This document shows positions 18,501 through 26,366 of a DNA stretch of 64,000 bases, in pieces. The notes beneath the pieces were generated by a model, which did no database searches, was not told where the DNA came from, and saw only the letters and a list, made by a program, of their open reading frames with translations. Source of the stretch: Marinobacter sp050379415 (GTDB lineage: Bacteria; Pseudomonadota; Gammaproteobacteria; Pseudomonadales; Oleiphilaceae); contig NZ_JBNRLS010000003.1 in assembly GCF_050379415.1 (NCBI RefSeq), positions 656,223 through 720,222 on the forward strand, in the 5' to 3' direction. The translations under genes were made by a program, and so were the position numbers. Position 1 is the stretch's first letter, and every line of letters begins with the position of its first letter.

Positions 18501-18676
18501 GGCTGATTTTCGCTACCACGCTGACCCTGTTCCTGATTCCGGTGCTCTATAACCTGCTGGCCCGGTTCGCCAAGTCCACGAATGCCGTGGAGCAGGAGCT
18601 TGAACGTCTGGCCGCTGGCCAGGCGGGAGGTACCGGGCTGGCGAGGGCACCGCAAAAACGGGCGGATGATTTCTGA
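15530..18676 (+). CDS. RND multidrug efflux permease (AcrB/HAE1-type)
   Basis: The 1048-residue protein has the twelve-helix RND plan with two large periplasmic loops. It starts MVLSDISIKRPVFATVLSLL, the amphipathic N-terminus and TM1 of HAE1 pumps. The proton-relay acidic pair is visible in VVDDAIVMLEN (about residues 401-402) and the partner lysine in GLMAKNGILIVEFANQL (about 921). The pump exports substrates from periplasm and membrane in exchange for protons. It is coupled to the adaptor gene upstream. No TolC-type outer-membrane factor is next to it, so it must borrow one. Substrate is unknown. Confidence 0.95.
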   Translation: MVLSDISIKRPVFATVLSLLIVVFGLAALFELPVREYPDIDPPVVSISTDYTGAAAEVVDTQITQVIEGAISGIEGIRSIESSTEQGESRTSIEFNISRDVDIAANDVRDAVSRVANQLPDEADAPVVQKADSDARPMMWITLRSQVWDSAELSDFANRVLADRLSVLDGVADVRIGGERRYAIRVWLDRERLAARNITVAEVERALRANNVELPAGSVDSSTRNFTVRAEGRLSTVEQFRELVIRRNGNDLLRLGEVANVQMGVESDVSRLRANGETAIGMGIIRQSKANTVAVSDGVRAELDRIRETLPPEVTIAESYDESIFIRASIKEVVITLAIAVSLVILVIFLFLRSWRATLIPAVTIPVAVIGAFIGLGFLGFSINVLTLLAVILAIGLVVDDAIVMLENIQRRIDEGEPPLLAAYRGAKQVAFAVIATTLTLVAVFVPISFMGGNVGRLFAEFGFTLAAAVVFSSLVALTLAPMLCSKWLRHSPESAEGHRLWAASETVLNGLARGYERLLRFSLRMPGLLIGLGLAGLVVAAVIYPKLPQELAPTEDRGIIIMPTSAPRGSTVEFTDHYVRKAEEKLLPYLDEGIANRLLSIVGFRDEEDNAFMIMGLVPWEQRDIKQQKVTSEIRQKLSDISGIRTVAVNPPGLGQRGFSQPVEFVIAGPDYESVQAWSEEIVERANENPSLLNLETDFELTRPELRVNIDRERAADLDITIEDVGLTMQTMLASRQVTTYLDRGREYDVIIQATDADRATPADLGQIFLRPREGGNLIPLQALVSVEEIGANPDLRRIDRLPAVVISASLADGYDLGSALTYLNNLAVDNLPPEARVSYKGLSREFEESSNAVYVTFGLAFVIVFLVLAAQFESWIHPLIIMLTVPLGVTGALLALLWSGISLNIYSQIGIIMLLGLMAKNGILIVEFANQLRDKGYEVRDAILEGAVLRFRPVLMTTISTVFGAVPLVIATGAGAESRAAIGMVILGGLIFATTLTLFLIPVLYNLLARFAKSTNAVEQELERLAAGQAGGTGLARAPQKRADDF

Positions 18677-19064
18677 GTTAGGACTCTTGTGGCGGTAAAC
18701 TCCGAGAATTCTGTGGAAAAATAAATGGACAAAACGCGGATAACCTCTGAATTCATTTTAGATAGTTTAATTAAAACAATAATTTAAGGTGATTTTTCGG
18801 CCTAACGGCATGCCTCTGAATCTGTGGATAACTTTTTGAAAACTTTTCTGAGAAGAGTCTTCCAAGCCACTGAAAAAGCAAAAATTTCGGTTATTACTTA
18901 TACAGATTCGGGATTATTCCGGGGGTTATCAACAAGTGCTCCTGCGACGGTGACTTTCAAGTGTCGCCGACTCTGGTTAAAATTTGCACATCCTGACTGC
19001 ATTTTCCACGGCGAGGCGTTATACTCGCCGCCCTGTTTTTATCCCCCGATTTCCGAGGTGAAGA
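18677..19064. other. AT-rich, DnaA-box-containing region upstream of mnmG (second origin candidate)
   Basis: This 388-bp gene-free gap holds one perfect DnaA box, TGTGGATAA at 18823-18831. One-mismatch boxes are TGTGGAAAA (18712-18720), TTATACAGA (18898-18906) and TTATCAACA (18926-18934). A degenerate CGCGGATAA lies at 18735-18743. A strongly AT-rich stretch at about 18753-18795 could be an unwinding element. In E. coli and Vibrio the origin lies beside mnmG (gidA), so position and content both fit. No GATC site is seen. The mnmG promoter must also lie here. Confidence 0.55.
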
Positions 19065-20951
19065 GTGGACTTTCCGACCCGTTTCGATGTCATTGTCATT
19101 GGTGGTGGCCACGCCGGTACCGAAGCCGCGCTGGCTTCAGCGCGCATGGGTTCGCAAACCCTGCTGCTGACCCACAACATTGAGACCCTGGGCCAGATGT
19201 CCTGCAACCCGGCGATCGGCGGGATCGGCAAGAGCCACCTGGTCAAGGAAATCGACGCCCTTGGCGGTGTCATGGCCCGTGCCACCGACCATGCCGGTAT
19301 CCAGTTCCGGGTACTCAACAGCCGCAAGGGTCCGGCGGTGCGCGCCACCCGCGCCCAGGCCGACCGGGTGCTGTACAAGGCGGCGATCCGCCATACCCTG
19401 GAAAACCAGCCCAACCTGACCCTGTTCCAGCAGGCAGCGGATGATCTGGTTGTGGAAAACGATCAGGTGGTGGGCGTGGTGACCCAGACCGGCATCCGCT
19501 TCAACGCCAAAACCGTCGTATTGACCACCGGTACCTTCCTCGGCGGTGTTATCCACATCGGCATGCAGCACCACTCCGGTGGCCGTGCCGGCGATGCGCC
19601 GGCCAACGCCCTGGCCAAACGCCTGCGCGAACTTCCATTCAACGTCGGCCGCCTGAAAACCGGCACCCCGCCCCGGATCGATGCCCGGTCTGTGGATTTC
19701 TCGGTGATGGACGAGCAATGGGGTGACAACCCGACCCCGGTGATGTCGTTCATCGGCAGCCGGGATGAACATCCCGAGCAGATCTGCTGCTATGTGACCC
19801 GTACTACGGAGCAGACCCACGACATCATCCGCAGCGGTTTTGACCGTTCCCCCATGTTTGCCGGCAGCATCGAGGGCGTTGGCCCGCGCTATTGCCCGTC
19901 GATCGAGGACAAGGTGAACCGGTTTGCGGACAAGGATTCACACCAGATTTTTGTGGAGCCCGAGGGGCTGACCACCAACGAACTGTACCCGAACGGCATC
20001 TCCACCAGCCTGCCGTTCGATATCCAGCTGGCGGCGGTGCGCTCGATTCCCGGCTTCGAGAACGCCCATATCACCCGGCCCGGCTATGCCATCGAATACG
20101 ATTACCTGAACCCGCAGGACCTGCGCCACACCCTGGAAACCAAGTTCATCCAGGGCCTCTACTTCGCCGGCCAGATCAACGGCACCACCGGTTACGAAGA
20201 AGCCGGTGCCCAAGGCCTGCTGGCGGGTATCAATGCGTCCCTGCGTGCGCAGGAGAAGGACGAATGGTATCCACGCCGGGATGAAGCCTATCTCGGCGTG
20301 CTGGTGGACGATCTGATCACCATGGGTACCAACGAGCCCTATCGCATGTTCACCAGCCGCGCCGAATACCGGCTGATCCTTCGGGAAGACAACGCCGACC
20401 TGCGCCTGACCGAGACCGGTCGCAAGTTGGGTCTGGTGGATGATGAACGCTGGCAGAAGTTCAACGATAAGCGTGAAGGCATCACCAAAGAACGTAGCCG
20501 GCTGGAATCCACCCGGATCCACCCGAACACCGAGGCCGGCGAGCGGGCCAATGGCTTCCTGAAACAGCCCATGGCTCGCGATCAGTCGCTGGCGGAGTTG
20601 CTGCGTCGCCCGGAGATTGCCTACAACCAGATTGCCGAGATTGGCGGTGAGCGGGCCGAAGATCCGAACGTGGCCGATCAGGTTGAAATCGAGATCAAGT
20701 ACGAAGGTTATATCTCCCGCCAGGCGGATGAGATCGAACGTCTGCGCAAGAACGAGAACACCCCGTTGCCCATCGATCTGGACTACGATGTGATCGGCGG
20801 TCTGTCCAACGAGATCAAGCAGAAACTCAAGGATGTGCGGCCGGAGACTGTGGCGCAGGCGTCCCGCATTCAGGGCGTCACTCCGGCGGCCGTGAGCCAG
20901 ATCCTGGTGCACCTGAAAAAGCGGGACCTGCTGCGCAAGCAGAGCGCCTGA
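19065..20951 (+). CDS. mnmG: tRNA uridine-5-carboxymethylaminomethyl synthesis enzyme MnmG (GidA)
   Basis: The 628-residue protein starts at a GTG with the family N-terminus MDFPTRFDVIVIGGGHAGTEAA, a dinucleotide-binding fold for FAD. Further signatures are CNPAIGGIGKSHLVKEIDALGG, RLKTGTPPRID and the C-terminal helical MnmE-binding domain that ends LKKRDLLRKQSA. MnmG works with MnmE (7059) on wobble uridine. It leads the conserved cluster mnmG-rsmG-parA-parB-atp. The GTG follows a GAGGTGAAG purine tract. Confidence 0.97.
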   Translation: MDFPTRFDVIVIGGGHAGTEAALASARMGSQTLLLTHNIETLGQMSCNPAIGGIGKSHLVKEIDALGGVMARATDHAGIQFRVLNSRKGPAVRATRAQADRVLYKAAIRHTLENQPNLTLFQQAADDLVVENDQVVGVVTQTGIRFNAKTVVLTTGTFLGGVIHIGMQHHSGGRAGDAPANALAKRLRELPFNVGRLKTGTPPRIDARSVDFSVMDEQWGDNPTPVMSFIGSRDEHPEQICCYVTRTTEQTHDIIRSGFDRSPMFAGSIEGVGPRYCPSIEDKVNRFADKDSHQIFVEPEGLTTNELYPNGISTSLPFDIQLAAVRSIPGFENAHITRPGYAIEYDYLNPQDLRHTLETKFIQGLYFAGQINGTTGYEEAGAQGLLAGINASLRAQEKDEWYPRRDEAYLGVLVDDLITMGTNEPYRMFTSRAEYRLILREDNADLRLTETGRKLGLVDDERWQKFNDKREGITKERSRLESTRIHPNTEAGERANGFLKQPMARDQSLAELLRRPEIAYNQIAEIGGERAEDPNVADQVEIEIKYEGYISRQADEIERLRKNENTPLPIDLDYDVIGGLSNEIKQKLKDVRPETVAQASRIQGVTPAAVSQILVHLKKRDLLRKQSA

Positions 20952-20960
20952 GTCAAGCCC

Positions 20961-21605
20961 ATGACGCGAACACTCTGGCAACGCCAGCTCCGGGACGGGC
21001 TGGCCGAGATGAATCTGTCCCTGACCGACGGCCGGCAGCAACAGTTGTTGGCCTTTCTGGCTTTGCTCAACAAGTGGAACAAGGCGTATAACCTCACCGC
21101 CGTGCGCGACGAACGGGTGATGGTCTCGCGCCAGCTGCTGGACAGCTTGAGCATCCTGCCGTGGGTCACCACGGATCACCTGCTCGATGTCGGTGCCGGA
21201 GGCGGTTTGCCGGGCATTCCCCTGGCCATCGCCCTGCCGGAAAAGCGCTTTACCCTGCTCGACAGCAATGGCAAGAAGACCCGGTTCCTGAACCAGTGTG
21301 TGCTGGAACTGGGGCTGGACAACGTGGACGTGATTCACGGCCGGGCCGAGGACTGCCAGCCCGACCCGCTGTTCACCCAGATCAGCAGCCGCGCCTTCAC
21401 GGCTCTGGATAACCTGGTGACCTGGTGCGGCTCGCTGCTGGACAATGAGGGCGAGTTCCTTGCCATGAAAGGTCAGTTTCCGGATGATGAGGTAGCTGCC
21501 CTTCCGGCTGGCTGGCAGGTAAAATCCAGCCATTCCCTGAAGGTTCCCGGTGCAGATGGCGAGCGGCATTTGCTGGTCGTTGCCCGGGCAGAGCATTCCC
21601 GGTAA
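20961..21605 (+). CDS. rsmG: 16S rRNA (guanine-527-N7) methyltransferase
   Basis: The 214-residue protein has the RsmG (GidB) layout: an N-terminal helical part with LLNKWNKAYNLTAVRD, then the SAM-binding strand-loop LDVGAGGGLPGIPLAIALP, and TLLDSNGKKTRFLNQ. The enzyme methylates G527 of 16S rRNA; loss in other species gives low-level streptomycin resistance. It begins 9 nt after mnmG and is followed 20 nt later by parA, the usual order. Confidence 0.96.
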   Translation: MTRTLWQRQLRDGLAEMNLSLTDGRQQQLLAFLALLNKWNKAYNLTAVRDERVMVSRQLLDSLSILPWVTTDHLLDVGAGGGLPGIPLAIALPEKRFTLLDSNGKKTRFLNQCVLELGLDNVDVIHGRAEDCQPDPLFTQISSRAFTALDNLVTWCGSLLDNEGEFLAMKGQFPDDEVAALPAGWQVKSSHSLKVPGADGERHLLVVARAEHSR

Positions 21606-21625
21606 CCCGCAACAGGAGGCAAAAC

Positions 21626-22420
21626 ATGGCGCGCGTGATTGCAGTGACCAATCAGAAAGGCGGTGTGGGCAAGACCACCACCTGCGTCAACCTGGCTGCC
21701 TCCCTGGCTGCAACCAAGCGGCGTGTGTTGCTGGTGGATATGGATCCCCAGGGTAACGCCACCATGGGCAGTGGTGTGGACAAGAATGCCCTGGAGTTGT
21801 CCGGTTATGACGTACTGACCAAGCGCGCGACGCCGGCGGAGGTGATTGTCACCGTGGAAAACGCCGGTTTTGACCTGCTGCCGGCCAATGGCGACCTGAC
21901 CGCCGCGGAAGTGGAGCTGATGAATGAAATCGGCCGGGAACACCGCCTGCGTCTGTCCCTGAACAGCATCCGGGACAGCTACGATTATATTCTCATCGAC
22001 TGTCCGCCGTCCCTGAACCTGCTCACCGTCAATGCGTTGTCGGCGGCGGATTCGGTGCTGATTCCCATGCAGTGCGAGTACTATGCACTCGAAGGTCTGG
22101 CGGCGCTGATGAACACGGTGGAGCAGATCCAGGAAACCGTGAATCCGAACCTGGAGATCGAGGGCCTGCTGCGCACCATGTACGATCCGCGCAACAGCCT
22201 GACCCTGGATGTGTCGGCCCAGCTGGCGGAGTTTTTCGGTGACAAGGTCTATCGTGCCGTGATCCCCCGTAACGTCCGGCTGGCGGAAGCCCCGAGCTAC
22301 GGTCTGCCGGCCCTGAAGTACGATCGTGCCTCCAAGGGTGCCGTCGCTTACCTGGCCCTGGCGGGTGAAATGGTCCGCCGCCATGGCTCGAAAAAGACAT
22401 CCGAGCCGGTTGCGGTGTAA
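21626..22420 (+). CDS. parA: Chromosome partitioning ATPase ParA (Soj)
   Basis: The 264-residue protein begins MARVIAVTNQKGGVGKTT, with the deviant Walker A box KGGVGKT. It continues with VDMDPQGNATMGSG and DYILIDCPPSLNLL (Walker B region). ParA forms ATP-dependent dimers on the nucleoid and moves ParB-parS complexes apart after origin replication. GGAGG lies 8-12 nt upstream. Its place just inside the origin side, next to parB, is conserved. Confidence 0.96.
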   Translation: MARVIAVTNQKGGVGKTTTCVNLAASLAATKRRVLLVDMDPQGNATMGSGVDKNALELSGYDVLTKRATPAEVIVTVENAGFDLLPANGDLTAAEVELMNEIGREHRLRLSLNSIRDSYDYILIDCPPSLNLLTVNALSAADSVLIPMQCEYYALEGLAALMNTVEQIQETVNPNLEIEGLLRTMYDPRNSLTLDVSAQLAEFFGDKVYRAVIPRNVRLAEAPSYGLPALKYDRASKGAVAYLALAGEMVRRHGSKKTSEPVAV

Positions 22421-22480
22421 CATACCGGGCCGTTGGCACACGATACACAACGCTTTTCAACGGGAAGAATGACAGACACC

Positions 22481-23356
22481 ATGGCGGCGAAGAAACGAGG
22501 ATTGGGTGAGCGTGGACTGGGAGCCCTGCTGCAGGGTTCGAAGGTCAACCTGAACCAGGAGGTGAAGGACCACGACGGTGAGCTGCGCGAGATTCCCATC
22601 GATCTGGTTCAGCGCGGCCGCTATCAGCCCCGCCGGGACATGGATCCCGCCGCCCTGCAGGAACTGGCTGATTCCATCCGCCAACAGGGGGTGATGCAGC
22701 CGGTGGTGGTGCGTCCCATCGCCGAGGGCCGCTTTGAGCTGATTGCCGGTGAACGCCGGTGGCGGGCCGCCCAGATTGCCGAGCTCGACAGTCTTCCCGC
22801 CATCATCCGCGATGTGCCTGATGAAGCCGCCATCGCGATGGCGCTGATCGAGAACATCCAGCGCGAAAACCTCAATCCCATCGAGGAAGCCTTTGCCCTG
22901 CAGCGCCTGCAGGACGAGTTCGGGCTCACCCAGGCCCAGGTCGCCGAGGCTGTGGGTAAATCCCGGACCACCATCACCAACCTGCTGCGACTGATCGGAC
23001 TGACCGAGGATGTCCGGTTGATGCTCGAACACGGTGACCTGGAGATGGGCCACGGCCGGGCCATGCTGACCCTGCCCCCGGAACTGCAGATGCAGGTGGC
23101 CCGCCAGGTGGTGGCCAAGTCGCTGTCGGTGCGACAGACCGAAGCGCTGGTGCGCCGGGTCCAGCAACAGTCGCCCGAGGGCAAGTCGAAGGACAAGGGC
23201 GCCCTTGATCCCAACATCCGGGCCCTTCAGGACGATCTGGCCGAGCGCCTTGGTGCCCGTGTCTCCATCAGTCATGGTCAGCGCGGCAAAGGCAAGCTGG
23301 TGATCGAATACAGTTCGCTGGACGAGCTTGATGGCATTCTGGGCCACATCAAGTAG
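22481..23356 (+). CDS. parB: Chromosome partitioning protein ParB
   Basis: From the ATG at 22481 the protein has 291 residues and starts MAAKKRGLGERGLGALLQGS, the usual ParB N-terminus. Earlier in-frame ATGs at 22433 and 22469 are possible but have poorer fit. The CTPase/ParB N domain contains QPRRDMDPAALQELADSI and the GERRWRAAQ box, followed by ENIQRENLNPIEEA and a helix-turn-helix (LTQAQVAEAVGKSRTTITNLLRLI). The C-terminal dimerisation domain ends LDGILGHIK. ParB loads on parS and spreads as a clamp. I did not recognise a canonical parS site in this window. Confidence 0.95.
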   Translation: MAAKKRGLGERGLGALLQGSKVNLNQEVKDHDGELREIPIDLVQRGRYQPRRDMDPAALQELADSIRQQGVMQPVVVRPIAEGRFELIAGERRWRAAQIAELDSLPAIIRDVPDEAAIAMALIENIQRENLNPIEEAFALQRLQDEFGLTQAQVAEAVGKSRTTITNLLRLIGLTEDVRLMLEHGDLEMGHGRAMLTLPPELQMQVARQVVAKSLSVRQTEALVRRVQQQSPEGKSKDKGALDPNIRALQDDLAERLGARVSISHGQRGKGKLVIEYSSLDELDGILGHIK

Positions 23357-23519
23357 CCGGAATTTTTTCCTACTCTTTTCGACCCCCTACGAAAGTCCGT
23401 ATCGGGTCTCTCACACAACATGTAGTGTTCAAAAAATGGTCCCACGCCTATTTGTGTGCGACCGGCATGAACTGCACTGATTTCAGGCCATCCGGGCCCC
23501 TGTAGCGCAGTCGGATTTG

Positions 23520-23548
23520 TTGATTCGTGCACATTGAACACATATAAT
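23520..23548 (+). promoter_or_regulatory. Sigma-70-type promoter of the atp operon
   Basis: TTGATT (-35, 23520-23525) and a perfect TATAAT (-10, 23543-23548) are spaced by 17 bp, 77 bp upstream of atpI. No terminator is obvious after parB, so some read-through from parAB is possible. Confidence 0.7.
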
Positions 23549-23625
23549 CTGCCGCGCTTGTATCGGTGTATTTGTTTATTTTTTAGGCCGAATCGAGTCG
23601 AAAACACCGAATTCCCGGGAAAAAC

Positions 23626-24024
23626 ATGACGAAGGCAACCCCGAGCGGTATCCGCCGCCCGCCCATCGCACGATGGTTCTTGATTGAAAGTGTGATCCTT
23701 GTCGTCGTCAGCCTGGCCTTTTTGTTACGCAGCCAGGTCGCAGGTTACTCAGCGCTACTGGGCGGTCTTATTTTTCTGCTGCCCCATGGTTACTTTGCGC
23801 TCAAGGCATTCCGCTACTCCGGCGCGCGGTCTGCCAAAAAGATCATGAGTTCTTTTTACCAGGGTGAGGCCGGCAAGCTCATCCTGTGCGCCATCCTCTT
23901 CACGATGGTGTTCAAATGGATTCAGCCGCTTGATATAGCGGCACTTTTTTTAACATTTGCGATCATGCTGGTCACCAACTGGTTGACACCGCTTCTGGCG
24001 GGCAGCAATACGCAGCAAAGCTAA
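23626..24024 (+). CDS. atpI: ATP synthase subunit I
   Basis: The 132-residue protein has four predicted membrane helices (for example VILVVVSLAFLL and ALLGGLIFLLPHGYFAL). It sits directly before atpB, the position of AtpI. AtpI is a poorly conserved, non-essential protein thought to help assemble the c-ring or handle Mg2+. Family assignment rests on length, topology and position more than on motifs. The promoter of the operon is at 23520-23548. Confidence 0.88.
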   Translation: MTKATPSGIRRPPIARWFLIESVILVVVSLAFLLRSQVAGYSALLGGLIFLLPHGYFALKAFRYSGARSAKKIMSSFYQGEAGKLILCAILFTMVFKWIQPLDIAALFLTFAIMLVTNWLTPLLAGSNTQQS

Positions 24025-24043
24025 CTGGACCTGGGAACCCGTT

Positions 24044-24916
24044 ATGGCAGGAAGTGCATCCGAATATATACAGCATCACCTCCAGAACCTGACCTACGGT
24101 AAACTGCCGGCCGGATATGAGCGCGCCGACGGTTCCGTGGTTGAAGAAGCCACCTGGACACTGGCCCGCACCGGCCAGGAAGCCTCCGACATGGGCTTCT
24201 GGGCGTTGCACATCGATTCTCTGGGCTGGGCCGTGGGCCTCGGCGCTCTGTTCCTCTTTCTGTTCCGCATGGCGGCCAAGCGCGCCACTTCCGATCAGCC
24301 CGGCGGGCTTCAGAATTTCGTCGAAGTGATGGTCGAGTTCGTGGATAACAGCGTGAAGGAAACCTTCCACGGCAAGAACAAGGTGATTGCCCCGCTGTCC
24401 CTGACCATCTTCTGCTGGATTTTCCTGATGAACCTGATGGACCTGGTGCCGGTGGACTTCCTGCCCCAGCTGTTCCACCTGATGGGTCTGGAATACATGA
24501 AGGTCGTTCCGACCACCGACGTGAACGTGACCCTGGGTATGTCCCTGTCCGTATTCGCGCTGATCATCTACTACAGCCTGAAGGTGAAGGGTGTGGGTGG
24601 CTTCCTCGGTGAGTTGACTCTGCACCCCTTCTCTTCCGACAACCTGTTCCTGAAGATCCTGCTGGTGCCGGTGAACTTCCTGCTCGAGGGGGTGAGCCTG
24701 ATTGCCAAGCCGATCTCACTGGCTCTGCGTCTGTTCGGTAATCTGTACGCCGGCGAGCTGATCTTCATCCTGATTGCACTGCTGCCGCTGTGGGCGCAGT
24801 GGACGCTGTCTGTACCCTGGGCGATCTTCCACATCCTGGTTATCACCCTGCAGGCATTCATCTTCATGATGTTGACGATCGTGTACCTGAGCATGGCTCA
24901 CGAAGACAGTCACTGA
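24044..24916 (+). CDS. atpB: ATP synthase F0 subunit a
   Basis: The 290-residue protein has the hydrophobic helices of subunit a. The essential arginine lies in SLALRLFGNLYAGELIF, followed by IVYLSMAHEDSH at the C-terminus. The N-terminus (YIQHHLQNLTYGKLPAGYE) has the family's cytoplasmic start. Subunit a forms the two proton half-channels against the c-ring. It is the second gene of atpIBEFHAGDC. Confidence 0.97.
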   Translation: MAGSASEYIQHHLQNLTYGKLPAGYERADGSVVEEATWTLARTGQEASDMGFWALHIDSLGWAVGLGALFLFLFRMAAKRATSDQPGGLQNFVEVMVEFVDNSVKETFHGKNKVIAPLSLTIFCWIFLMNLMDLVPVDFLPQLFHLMGLEYMKVVPTTDVNVTLGMSLSVFALIIYYSLKVKGVGGFLGELTLHPFSSDNLFLKILLVPVNFLLEGVSLIAKPISLALRLFGNLYAGELIFILIALLPLWAQWTLSVPWAIFHILVITLQAFIFMMLTIVYLSMAHEDSH

Positions 24917-24989
24917 TCGGACACCATTGAACCGTAGTCTTAAACCCTAAACCCTTAAACTGAAAACCTAACTGAAACTGGGAGTTATC

Positions 24990-25247
24990 ATGGAAACTGT
25001 AGTTGGAATGACCGCTATTGCTGTTGCACTGCTGATCGGCCTGGGTGCCCTGGGTACTGCAATCGGCTTTGGTATCCTCGGTGGCAAGTTCCTGGAAGGC
25101 GCTGCGCGTCAGCCGGAAATGACCCCGATGCTGCAGGTTAAAATGTTCATCGTTGCTGGTCTGCTGGACGCCGTAACCATGATCGGTGTTGGTATTGCGC
25201 TGTTCTTCACTTTCGCCAACCCGTTTGTCGGCCAGATCGCCGGTTAA
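24990..25247 (+). CDS. atpE: ATP synthase F0 subunit c
   Basis: The 85-residue double-helix protein has the glycine-rich first helix ALLIGLGALGTAIGFGILGG, the polar loop ARQPE and the second helix with the essential carboxylate Asp60 in GLLDAVTMIGVGIALFF. The residues around Asp60 lack the Gln/Glu/Thr set of Na+-binding c subunits, so this is predicted to be a proton-translocating ring even though the organism also carries NhaB. A 73-nt spacer precedes it and GGGAG is close to the start. Confidence 0.97.
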   Translation: METVVGMTAIAVALLIGLGALGTAIGFGILGGKFLEGAARQPEMTPMLQVKMFIVAGLLDAVTMIGVGIALFFTFANPFVGQIAG

Positions 25248-25315
25248 TCGAGTCGCCAGCCGGGGGCTTTACCCCGGTCAGATGATTCTTAACAAAACAG
25301 GCGAGAGGTGAAGAC

Positions 25316-25786
25316 GTGAACATTAATTTGACGATGATTGGTCAAGCCATCGCGTTCTTTATCTTTGTCGTCTTCTGCATGAAGTATGTGTGGCCGCCAA
25401 TCATGGCCGCACTGCAGGAGCGTCAAAAGAAGATCGCTGACGGACTGGCTGCCTCAGACCGCGCTGCGCGCGATCTGGAACTGGCTCAGGAAAAGTCAGC
25501 TCAGGAACTGCGTGAAGCCAAGCAGCAAGCTGCTGGTCTGATTGAACAGGCCAACAAGCGCGCGGCCCAGATTGTGGAAGCATCCAAGGATGACGCCCGC
25601 AAGGAAGGCCAGAAGCTGATTGAGCAGGCCAAGGCCGAAATTGAACAGGAGCGCAATCAGGCTCGTGACGCCCTGCGTGCAGAAATTGCCGCAATCGCTG
25701 TCGCCGGTGCTGAGAAGATCCTGGAAACCTCTGTCGATGCCTCCAAGCACAACGAGATGTTGGAAAAACTGGCGGCAGAACTTTAA
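25316..25786 (+). CDS. atpF: ATP synthase F0 subunit b
   Basis: The 156-residue protein starts at a GTG preceded by GAGAGGTGAAG and begins MNINLTMIGQAIAFFIFVVFCMKYVWPP, the single membrane helix. The remainder is a long charged coiled coil (about 30-150) that forms the peripheral stalk with a second copy. Length equals that of E. coli AtpF. Confidence 0.96.
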   Translation: MNINLTMIGQAIAFFIFVVFCMKYVWPPIMAALQERQKKIADGLAASDRAARDLELAQEKSAQELREAKQQAAGLIEQANKRAAQIVEASKDDARKEGQKLIEQAKAEIEQERNQARDALRAEIAAIAVAGAEKILETSVDASKHNEMLEKLAAEL

Positions 25787-25801
25787 ACGGCGAGGTTCAT
25801 C

Positions 25802-26338
25802 ATGGCAGAACTGAGAACGCTGGCCCGTCCATACGCGAAAGCAGCATTTGCAGCCGCCCAGGAGCATAAAGAGCTGGCTGAGTGGTCCCAGGTGCTGACG
25901 ATTGCCGGACAGGTCACCGCGAATGAAGACATTCGACAGCTTCTCGCGAATCCGGGTCTGGAGGAGCAGAAGAAAGCCGAGCTGATTCTGGAGGTCGTCG
26001 AGGACGGCGTCACCGAGCAGGTTCGCAATTTCTTCGCTGTACTGGCAGAAAACCGCCGGCTGACTCTTCTTCCTGAGATTGCAGCGCTCTTCAACACGTA
26101 CCGGGCTGATCTGGAGCGCACTGTTGATATCGACGTCACCGCCGCATTCGAGCTGACGGACGAACAGCAACAGAAGCTCGCCCAGGCGCTCTCCGAAAAA
26201 CTCGAGCGGAAAGTGTCACTCGCAGCGTCAACTGACAAGTCTCTGATTGGCGGTGTGATCATCCGCACCGGCGATATGGTCATTGACGCATCTGTACGCG
26301 GAAAGCTGAACAAGCTGGCCGACGCTCTGGGCTCCTGA
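25802..26338 (+). CDS. atpH: ATP synthase F1 subunit delta
   Basis: The 178-residue protein begins MAELRTLARPYAKAAFAAAQ and has the C-terminal signature VSLAASTDKSLIGGVIIRTGDMVIDASVRGKL split over the last 50 residues. It joins the peripheral stalk to the top of F1. It starts 15 nt after atpF and ends 28 nt before atpA. Confidence 0.96.
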   Translation: MAELRTLARPYAKAAFAAAQEHKELAEWSQVLTIAGQVTANEDIRQLLANPGLEEQKKAELILEVVEDGVTEQVRNFFAVLAENRRLTLLPEIAALFNTYRADLERTVDIDVTAAFELTDEQQQKLAQALSEKLERKVSLAASTDKSLIGGVIIRTGDMVIDASVRGKLNKLADALGS

Positions 26339-26366
26339 TTTCAGCACAAGGTTTGAGGATATTGGC

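Noticed and set aside
24940..24960. Telomere-like TAAACCC repeats between atpB and atpE
   Set aside because: There are only two or three short imperfect copies in an AT-rich spacer. This is chance-level and has no meaning in a bacterial chromosome.
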